This document shows, in pieces, positions 7,071-12,475 of a stretch of 12,475 nucleotides of DNA. The stretch spans positions 1 to 12,475 of the forward strand of contig JBLFYM010000169.1 of assembly GCA_047608975.1 (NCBI GenBank), given 5' to 3'. This DNA is from GCA-2715965 sp047608975 (GTDB lineage: Bacteria > Verrucomicrobiota > Verrucomicrobiia > Limisphaerales > JAYPXF01). Made by a program: the position numbers and the translations under genes. Below the pieces are notes generated by a model. It did not search any database and was not told the origin of the DNA. It saw only the letters and a program-made list of their open reading frames with translations. Positions within the stretch are counted from its first letter, which is position 1. The number at the start of each line of letters is the position of its first letter.

Positions 7071-7085
7071 GCATGGGCTATGCCA
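7071..7085 (-). promoter_or_regulatory. Sigma-54-type -24/-12 promoter candidate for the flagellar operon
   Basis: Read on the minus strand this is TGGCATAGCCCATGC followed by T. It compares with the sigma-54 consensus TGGCACG-N4-TTGCW: the -24 TGGCA is complete, the -12 TGC is present, and GG and GC are separated by exactly 10 nt as required. Deviations are T and A for CG after TGGCA and A for the first T of TTGC. Sigma-54 control of rod and hook genes is established in several flagellated phyla. The start site would fall about 12 nt after the -12 GC, near 7059, only 4-5 nt before the flgF ATG. I did not see enhancer-binding sites, and no rpoN or activator gene is in the window. Confidence 0.45.
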
Positions 7086-7143
7086 ACAGGATCTGGGTGG
7101 GTGGACTGCCGCTTTTACTGGGATTTTGGCAGAAGCCGGAAAT

Positions 7144-7172
7144 TTTCTACCGGCAGGAACTGCCGGTAGAAA
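7144..7172 (-). terminator. Perfect 13-bp inverted repeat with 3-nt loop, possible terminator
   Basis: Arms TTTCTACCGGCAG (7144-7156) and CTGCCGGTAGAAA (7160-7172) flank GAA. It lies 40 nt past the stop of the DUF6172-type gene and about 60 nt before the sigma-54-like element, where a terminator insulating the flagellar operon would be expected. On the minus strand the hairpin is followed by A and then only three T, so the U-tract is poor; no U-tract follows it on the plus strand either. It could instead be a protein-binding site or a dispersed intergenic palindrome. The structure is certain; the function is not. Confidence 0.5.
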
Positions 7173-7212
7173 GACCGGGGACAGCAGATTCAGGCGGGTT
7201 GAAACGGACTGA

Positions 7213-7584
7213 CTAAGCCTCGGCAGGAGCGTCAGCAACCGCGCTGTCTTCGTCCACAACGATCTCGGCATCGGGGGGCGTTACCGGTGCTGGCGGAGCC
7301 GGTTTACGGGTGCGATGTCCGGGCTTTGCGAGAATCTCGATGTAGATACCAGCCCAGTCCGCCTTGGCGCCGTTGTCGACTGCCGTAACCAGCTCGGAAA
7401 CATGGGTGACCGCCGCGCTCGCTTCATCCTGGCCCGTGCGACAGTCGAAATCCCAGAAATCCACGTCTTCCGGAAGCTTCTTGCGGCGTTCGCGTTTCAG
7501 GTATTTGCGTACTTCGCTCTTGATCGACTCGATCACCCGCGGGGGCTGGTGGTTGGGGGCGCTGAGCGGAAATATCTTTTTCAC
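7213..7584 (-). CDS. DUF6172-type protein of unknown function
   Basis: A small soluble protein whose core I recognise as a conserved family of unknown function (DUF6172 as I recall). With a GTG start at 7584 it reads VKKIFPLSAP, then VIESIKSEVRKYLKRERRKK, LPEDVDFWDFDCRTGQDEAS, a variable helix, and YIEILAKPGHRTRKP. The KKxFPL opening, KYLKRERRK, DFWDFDCR and ILAKPGHRT are the family hallmarks and cover residues 1-94. A Pro/Ala/acidic tail (95-123) is probably disordered. The frame extends upstream to an ATG at 7704, but those 40 residues are Arg/Ala-rich, lie outside the family core, and would leave only 24 bp to the divergent gene. A GAGG (7589-7592) stands just before the GTG. It has no clear link to the flagellar operon. 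No signal peptide or membrane segment is visible. Confidence 0.78.
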   Translation of the reverse strand: MKKIFPLSAPNHQPPRVIESIKSEVRKYLKRERRKKLPEDVDFWDFDCRTGQDEASAAVTHVSELVTAVDNGAKADWAGIYIEILAKPGHRTRKPAPPAPVTPPDAEIVVDEDSAVADAPAEA

Positions 7585-7728
7585 TGCGCCTCGTGTCGCT
7601 GTCTCGCGAAGAGAAGTCAAGCGACATGAGCCGCGAACAGCCCTCTGCTCCATCGCTGCCGCCAAAAATCTCCGACAAAATGGTTCCGCGAGCCGGTCGG
7701 TCATGATTCGCTCCCTACCATTCCTAAG
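7585..7728. promoter_or_regulatory. Divergent intergenic spacer, presumed promoters for both flanking units
   Basis: This is the only space in which promoters for the minus-strand DUF6172-type gene and the plus-strand cytochrome/DUF1501 operon can lie. A TTGACT on the minus strand (7615-7620) has no acceptable -10 at 17 nt. I could not identify a convincing -35/-10 pair, operator or riboswitch in either direction. The ATG at 7729 is preceded only by CCTAAG, not a real Shine-Dalgarno. Confidence 0.35.
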
Positions 7729-10700
7729 ATGAAGAAGTTTGTGAACCAGATCGCTTTACTCGTCGCCCTCCCCCTCTTTGCGACGGCGGCCGAGCTGCCC
7801 ACCGATCATGCGGCGCGAATGAAGGCGGGCACGGCCCTTTTCCAGAAGACTATTGGCCCGGCGCTAAAATCCAGCTGCCTGAAATGTCACGGCGGCGAAA
7901 AGGTGCGCTCCGGTCTCAACATGGCCAACCGTGAGCTGTTTGTTCAGGGCGGGGATTCCGGTTCGCCGATCGATCTGAACAATCCCGGCGAAAGTCTGGT
8001 TCTGAAGCTCTTGCGCCATGAAGAGGAACCGAACATGCCCCCGAAACAATCCAAACTCAGCGACGCCCTGTTGGACTCGTTCACGCGTTGGATCGAACTC
8101 GGAGCACCGTTCGACAAGCCCTTGCTGGATTCGGCGGGTGCGCAGAAGCAGGAGATGGTGGTCACAGAAAGCGACCGGGAGTTCTGGTCTTTCCGCCCCC
8201 TGCGCAAGGTGAAGCTTCCGTCCGTGGACGCCGCCTGGGCCAAGACTGATATTGATCGTTTTGTCTTTTCCAAATCAAAAGCGAACGGTCTCTCGGCCAG
8301 TTCACCGGCGGGCAATCAGACTTTCATCCGCCGCGCCTACCTGGATTTGATCGGATTGCCTCCGACGCCGGAACAGTTGGCAGCCGGATTATCGATGACG
8401 CGCGCCAATCTGATCGATTCCCTACTCAACAATCCGCACCACGGTGAACGCTGGGCGCGGCATTGGCTGGACGCCGCCCGCTTTGCTGAAAGTCACGGCT
8501 TCGAGCAGGACTACAATCGCGAATTTGCATTTCACTATCGGGACTTCGTGATCAAGGCATTGAACGCCGACATGCCCTTCGATCAGTTTGTCCGTTGGCA
8601 ACTCGCGGGCGATGAGATCGCGCCGGACGATCCGCTGGCGATGATGGCGACCGGTTTTCTCGGTGCCGGCGTCTTCCCCACGCAACTGACGGAAAAAGAA
8701 TTCGAAAGCGCCCGCTATGACGAACTCGATGATATGGCTGCGACCATGGGGACGGCCATGCTCGGGCTGACCATTGGCTGCGCCCGTTGTCATGACCACA
8801 AGTTCGATCCTATTCCGGTGAAGGACTATTACCGGATCGTCTCCAGCTTCACCACGACGATCCGTAGCGAAATTGAGTTGGATCTGGATCCTCACAGCTA
8901 CACTCAGGCAAAAGCCGATTGGGAACAACAGCACGCGGCCATCAAAGCACCGTTGGCCGCCCATGAAGCCCGCGCTCGGTTTAAGGCAGCGTTCGATCAC
9001 TGGTTGAAAACGGACATCGCCTCGACCGGTGCGGGTCCCTGGTCCGTACTGGATATTGCGGAAGCTTCTTCGAGTCAGAAGACCGTGCTCACGCCGCAAA
9101 CGGACGGAGCCGTACTGGCGACCGGCAAAGCTCCCAAACGCGAAACCTACACCTTGAAGGCGGACGTTTCAGGACGTGGGATCCAATGGCTGCGCATCGA
9201 GGCGCTCACCCATGATTCGTTGCGGCGTAAAGGACCGGGTCGCGCCGGGAACGGCAACTTCGCCCTGAGCAATCTCAAGGTCTTCGCCACCCGGAATCAG
9301 CCCGGAGCAAAGCGCAAACAACTCAAGTTTGAATCCGCCCGGGCAACCCACCAGCAGAATACGGGCAGCCTTTCGGTTGCCGCGTCTATCGACAGCAATC
9401 CCACCGGAACGGGATGGGCTGTTGACAAAGGCGGGATCGGGAAAGATCAGGCGGCGGTATTCAAGTTCTCCGCGCCGGTGGGATCGGCCGAGGGAACCCG
9501 ATTCGAATTCCAACTCATGTTTGCCAATAACTCAGCGCACAGCATGGGTCGGGTGCGACTTTCGGTGAGTTCCGAATCAGATCCGCCGGTCGTCGTCGGT
9601 GGTGGGCAGTCCCAGGCGCTGGCCACTGCATTCGCCGCACTGAAATCCGGGCAGCTCGAGTCAGAACATCGTCGCACGCTCTTTCCCTTGTTTGCCAAAT
9701 CCGATGCGACCTGGCGTTCTCTGAATGGCATGGTGCAAACCTCCCTTCGGCGCCAGCCACAGCCGGTAAAGGCTCGGGTGCAGGTATCCAGTGAGGGGTT
9801 GCCGCCGACCAAACATCACGCCGATGGCCGAGGATTTCCCCACTTCTATCCGGAGACTCACTTCCTCAGTCGCGGCGATCCCAACCAAAAACTGGGGGTC
9901 GCGCCACAGGGCTTTCTCCAGGTTCTGACGCGAAATGGCAGGTCGACCGATCACTGGCACAAACCACCTCCGAAAGGTTGGCGAACGAGTTATCGCCGAC
10001 GCGCTTTGGCTGATTGGATCACGGATGCCAAAGACGGTGCCGGTCACCTGCTCGCCCGCGTGATCGTCAATCGCGTCTGGCAGCATCACTTCGGTCGCGG
10101 AATCGTTTCCACGCCGAACGACTTCGGTTTGCAGGGCACCGACCCCACCCATCCGGACCTCTTGGAATTTCTCGCCCGACAGCTGATTGCGGACGGTTGG
10201 AAACTGAAACCACTTCATCGCCGGATCATGCTGAGTGCGGCTTACGGTCAGAGCAGCGCGCCGGATGCGACCAAGGCCGCCCTCGATCCGGACAATCGCT
10301 GGCTCTGGCGTTTCCAGCCGCGAAGGCTTGAAGCCGAGATCATTCGTGACGCCCTGCTGGCGTCATCTGGGAAACTGAATCCGGAGATGTTCGGCAAAGG
10401 CACGCTCAATGCGAACCACACCCGCCGCAGCATCTACTTCATGATCAAGCGCAGTCAGCTCGTGCCAATGATGCAGATCTTCGATCAACCCGAGCCGCTC
10501 GTGAGCCAGGGCGGTCGACCCAGCACCACCATCGCGCCGCAGGCGCTGATGTTCATGAACGGCCAGCAGGTCGTCGACTGGGCGCGGGCCTTGGCAAAAA
10601 CGTTGCCAGCTGATCAGCCTGAAGCCGCGGTCCGTGAAGTCTATCTGCGGGTTCTCCAACGACATCCCATACCGGCTGAAATCCGCGATGCCCGGGCGTT

Positions 10701-10809
10701 CATCAAGGCGCAATCCAGTTCCTACGATTCTGCAGACGCCACCCAACTGGCCCTGGCTGACTTCTGCCAAGTCGTGTTTGGCCTCAACGAATTTGTCTAC
10801 CTGCAATGA
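7729..10809 (+). CDS. Exported c-type cytochrome / DUF1549 / DUF1553 (PSD1) protein
   Basis: A large exported protein of a type abundant in Planctomycetota and Verrucomicrobiota. A Sec signal covers residues 1-20 (MKKFVNQIALLVALPLFATA). A planctomycete-type cytochrome c domain follows (about 30-130) with the haem site CLKCH at 50-54 and a candidate axial Met in PNMPPK (about 103). DUF1549 spans about 170-380, with RRAYLDLIGLPPTP, HYGERW-like HHGERWARHWLDAARFAES, and a second CxxCH, CARCHDHKFDPI (351-362). Next is a beta-rich insert (about 455-615) with GIQWLRIEALTHDSL and GPGRAGNGNFALSNLKV. DUF1553 (about 750-1010) has RRALADWIT, NRVWQHHFGRGIV, TPNDFG, HPDLLEFLA, and near its end TIAPQALMFMNGQQV. 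Its reaction is unknown; roles in breaking down complex glycans are proposed from gene context elsewhere. Its stop overlaps the DUF1501 start (ATGA), so the two are co-expressed. Confidence 0.93.
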   Translation: MKKFVNQIALLVALPLFATAAELPTDHAARMKAGTALFQKTIGPALKSSCLKCHGGEKVRSGLNMANRELFVQGGDSGSPIDLNNPGESLVLKLLRHEEEPNMPPKQSKLSDALLDSFTRWIELGAPFDKPLLDSAGAQKQEMVVTESDREFWSFRPLRKVKLPSVDAAWAKTDIDRFVFSKSKANGLSASSPAGNQTFIRRAYLDLIGLPPTPEQLAAGLSMTRANLIDSLLNNPHHGERWARHWLDAARFAESHGFEQDYNREFAFHYRDFVIKALNADMPFDQFVRWQLAGDEIAPDDPLAMMATGFLGAGVFPTQLTEKEFESARYDELDDMAATMGTAMLGLTIGCARCHDHKFDPIPVKDYYRIVSSFTTTIRSEIELDLDPHSYTQAKADWEQQHAAIKAPLAAHEARARFKAAFDHWLKTDIASTGAGPWSVLDIAEASSSQKTVLTPQTDGAVLATGKAPKRETYTLKADVSGRGIQWLRIEALTHDSLRRKGPGRAGNGNFALSNLKVFATRNQPGAKRKQLKFESARATHQQNTGSLSVAASIDSNPTGTGWAVDKGGIGKDQAAVFKFSAPVGSAEGTRFEFQLMFANNSAHSMGRVRLSVSSESDPPVVVGGGQSQALATAFAALKSGQLESEHRRTLFPLFAKSDATWRSLNGMVQTSLRRQPQPVKARVQVSSEGLPPTKHHADGRGFPHFYPETHFLSRGDPNQKLGVAPQGFLQVLTRNGRSTDHWHKPPPKGWRTSYRRRALADWITDAKDGAGHLLARVIVNRVWQHHFGRGIVSTPNDFGLQGTDPTHPDLLEFLARQLIADGWKLKPLHRRIMLSAAYGQSSAPDATKAALDPDNRWLWRFQPRRLEAEIIRDALLASSGKLNPEMFGKGTLNANHTRRSIYFMIKRSQLVPMMQIFDQPEPLVSQGGRPSTTIAPQALMFMNGQQVVDWARALAKTLPADQPEAAVREVYLRVLQRHPIPAEIRDARAFIKAQSSSYDSADATQLALADFCQVVFGLNEFVYLQ

Positions 10810-12233
10810 ATACTGAAACGATTCTGTCCCGCCGCAATCTCCTCCAACGGGCCGGTGCCGGCTTTGGCGGCCTCGCGCTGTCCAGTCTGCTCTCCGAGGA
10901 AGGTCTGCTGGCGGTATCCGATCCACTCATGGCGCGGAAGCCGCATTTTGAAACCAAAGCCAAATCTGTCATCTGGCTCTTCATCAACGGCGGCCCGAGC
11001 CAAGTTGATACCTGGGATTATAAACCGGGATTGATCAAGATGGACGGCAAGGAGTTGGAAGGCTTCGACAAGCAGACCGGATTCTTTTCCAAGTCTGTTG
11101 GTCCACTGATGAAATCGCCCTTCGAGTTCACGCCGCGCGGACAATGCGGCAAGATGGTTTCCTCGATCTTTCCGCGTCTCGGCGAACACGCTGACAAGAT
11201 GGCCTTCATCCACTCCGGTCATACCGAATCGAACAACCACAGTCCGGCGCTCTTCATGATGAACTGCGGACTTCCCCGCATGGGCTATCCCTGCATCGGT
11301 TCCTGGGTCACGTACGGACTCGGCAGCGAAAGCCGAAACCTGCCGGCGTTTGTGGTGATGTCCGATCCCTTGGATCGCGGGCTGCCGAAAGGTTCGGCCG
11401 CGAATTGGGGAGCCGGCTTTCTTCCCAGCGTATATCAGGGCACCTGGCTGAAACCGAAGGGCGATCCGATTGATAATCTGAACCGCCCCGCGCACATGAC
11501 GGATGCGCATCAGCAGCGACAGCTCGCCTTGCTCGACAAATTGAATCGGCGCCATCAGGAGTCACGACCGGGCGAAGCCGAACTGGAAGCGCGTATCAAA
11601 AGTTTCGAACTCGCCTACCGGATGCAGAGCAGTGCACCCGAGGCGCTCGACGTCGATCGCGAACCCGAACACATCCGCAAGCTCTACGGCGTGGGTGAGA
11701 AGAACTGTGACCACTTCGCCCGCCAATGCCTCACCGCCCGACGGATGGTCGAACGCGGAGTCCGCTACATCCAGATCTACTCCGGCGGCATGGAGAACCA
11801 ACGCTCCTGGGATGGACACAGCGACATTGCCGGAAACCACAGCCAGTTCGCCGGTGAAACCGATACGCCCATCGCCGGTCTGCTGACCGATCTTGAGCAA
11901 CGCGGATTGTTGGACGATACCCTCATCGTATGGGGCGGCGAATTCGGCCGACTGCCGCTCACCCAGAAATCCAAAAAGCCGGGTCGTGATCACAACCCCC
12001 ATTGCTTCACCACCTGGATGGCCGGCGGTGGCGTGAAAGGCGGAGTCACCTACGGCGAATCAGACGAGATCGGCCACAAGGCCGCCGTCGACAAGGTCCA
12101 CGTGAACGACCTGCACGCAACCATCCTCCACCTGCTCGGAATGAATCATGAAAAGCTCACCTACCTCTACAACGGTCGTCGCTTCCGGCTCACGGATGTC
12201 GCGGGTAAAGTGATTCAGAAGATCATCGCTTGA
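10806..12233 (+). CDS. Tat-exported DUF1501 protein (sulfatase/phosphatase-like fold)
   Basis: A 475-aa DUF1501 member, related in fold to the alkaline phosphatase/sulfatase superfamily. The N-terminus has a twin-arginine signal: SRRNLL (8-13), then AGAGFGGLALSSLL. Conserved motifs include the beta-strand and turn VIWLFINGGPSQVDTWDYKP (55-74), HSGHTESNNHSPALFMMNCG (136-155), IYSGGMENQ..WDGHSD (about 324-340), WGGEFGR (376-382), GRDHNPHCFTTWMAGGG (393-409) and HVNDLHATILHLLGM (432-446). Asp, His and Glu in these motifs are the likely metal ligands by analogy with the superfamily; no sulfatase-type Cys/Ser modification motif is evident. Its ATG overlaps the preceding stop by 4 bp, the usual arrangement for this pair. 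Tat export suggests it folds, probably with metal bound, before crossing the membrane. Substrate and reaction are unknown. Confidence 0.94.
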   Translation: MNTETILSRRNLLQRAGAGFGGLALSSLLSEEGLLAVSDPLMARKPHFETKAKSVIWLFINGGPSQVDTWDYKPGLIKMDGKELEGFDKQTGFFSKSVGPLMKSPFEFTPRGQCGKMVSSIFPRLGEHADKMAFIHSGHTESNNHSPALFMMNCGLPRMGYPCIGSWVTYGLGSESRNLPAFVVMSDPLDRGLPKGSAANWGAGFLPSVYQGTWLKPKGDPIDNLNRPAHMTDAHQQRQLALLDKLNRRHQESRPGEAELEARIKSFELAYRMQSSAPEALDVDREPEHIRKLYGVGEKNCDHFARQCLTARRMVERGVRYIQIYSGGMENQRSWDGHSDIAGNHSQFAGETDTPIAGLLTDLEQRGLLDDTLIVWGGEFGRLPLTQKSKKPGRDHNPHCFTTWMAGGGVKGGVTYGESDEIGHKAAVDKVHVNDLHATILHLLGMNHEKLTYLYNGRRFRLTDVAGKVIQKIIA

Positions 12234-12475
12234 GACAATGTTCATGCGAGGTCTCAGAAATTTGTTACCCGGCCGCACGGATGACGAAATCAGGGTCGTG
12301 CGTCGAACAATAATTTAATCCGGCTCACGCCGGGATTCTACATTCAGGTAGCAGCGGACGTGAGTCCGCTCAAACTTTCCGAACGGACATCGCCAACGCT
12401 GAGAACGATCCAGCTAAGACCAACCGCCGATGCGCTGATTTGAAAACTCCGGGAGGAGGCTGATCGCAACACCCG
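12234..12475. other. Intergenic tail without a convincing gene
   Basis: The 242 bases after the DUF1501 gene show no gene I can support. They contain a 6-bp inverted repeat CGCACG/CGTGCG (12274-12279 with 12297-12302, 17-nt loop) that might be a weak terminator but lacks a T-run, then the stem-loop cluster at 12319-12370. A purine-rich GGGAGGAGG at 12451-12459 looks like a ribosome binding site, but no start codon follows before the window ends. Confidence 0.5.
12319..12370. repeat. Cluster of short stem-loops, two with GTGA loops in inverted orientation
   Basis: The left hairpin is CCGGC-TCAC-GCCGG (12320-12333), which has a GTGA loop when read on the minus strand. The right hairpin is AGCGGAC-GTGA-GTCCGCT (12353-12370), with a GTGA loop on the plus strand. 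Between them is a weaker CTAC-ATTCAG-GTAG stem (12338-12351). Two head-to-head palindromes downstream of an operon resemble REP/BIME-type intergenic repeats. Only one copy is in the window, so dispersal in the genome is inference. Confidence 0.5.

Noticed and set aside
7056..7212. Sigma-28-type promoter upstream of flgF
   Set aside because: A TAAA occurs on the minus strand, but the sequence at the proper spacing does not resemble GCCGATAA.
7592..7620. Sigma-70-type promoter (TTGACT at 7615-7620) for the DUF6172-type gene
   Set aside because: At the right spacing the -10 hexamer is GACACG, matching only two of six consensus bases, and the start would fall on the GTG codon.
9661..10218. Minus-strand frames inside the cytochrome/DUF1553 gene
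   Set aside because: They lie within a continuous, motif-rich 1026-codon gene and show no protein-like features.
12274..12302. Inverted repeat as terminator of the DUF1501 operon
   Set aside because: Only 6 bp with a 17-nt loop and no T-run; kept only as a note in the intergenic entry.
12344..12475. Minus-strand frame open from the right edge to a TGA within the stem-loop cluster
   Set aside because: About 43 codons with no recognisable motif, passing through the repeat; it could be the 3' end of a gene outside the window but cannot be supported here.
1..12475. CRISPR array, tRNA, rRNA, insertion sequence or defence system
   Set aside because: I saw no regularly spaced repeats, no tRNA-like cloverleaf, no transposase or defence-gene motifs in any frame examined.

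Overview
The window comes from a motile, Gram-negative-type bacterium of moderately high GC content. Verrucomicrobiota is the likeliest phylum and Planctomycetota the alternative. The pointer is the right-hand pair of genes, a DUF1549/DUF1553 protein with a planctomycete-type cytochrome c domain followed by a DUF1501 protein; this pair is expanded in those phyla. The flagellar genes include both P-ring (FlgI) and L-ring (FlgH) proteins, so the cell should have an outer membrane. The phylum call is inference from gene families, not from a marker gene.

Left part (1-7055, minus strand): one compact flagellar operon, read right to left as flgF, flgG, flgA, flgH, flgI, flgJ (rod-binding domain only), flgN-like, flgK, flgL (cut off by the window edge). 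Gaps are 5-25 nt, and two junctions overlap (flgI/flgJ and flgJ/flgN). The genes follow assembly order: distal rod (FlgF, FlgG), P-ring chaperone (FlgA), L- and P-rings (FlgH, FlgI), rod cap (FlgJ), then the chaperone (FlgN) and the hook-filament junction proteins (FlgK, FlgL). Immediately upstream of flgF is a sigma-54-like -24/-12 element that would give a nearly leaderless mRNA.

Middle (7056-7728): a perfect 13-bp inverted repeat separates the flagellar promoter from a small minus-strand gene of the DUF6172 type. A spacer of about 144 bp lies between that gene's likely start and the divergent plus-strand genes.

Right part (7729-12233, plus strand): a two-gene operon with an ATGA overlap. 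It encodes a 1026-aa Sec-exported c-type cytochrome/DUF1549/DUF1553 protein and a 475-aa Tat-exported DUF1501 protein of the sulfatase/phosphatase-like fold. The two presumably act together outside the cytoplasm, but their reaction is not established. The last 242 bases hold no convincing gene, only a cluster of small stem-loops.

Most of the window is a conventional flagellar operon, and I do not see a clearly new system. The points most worth checking are the sigma-54-like promoter, the G9 and G7 tracts inside flgF, a FlgH with no lipobox cysteine, the paired GTGA-loop hairpins at the right end, and the poorly understood cytochrome/DUF1501 pair.
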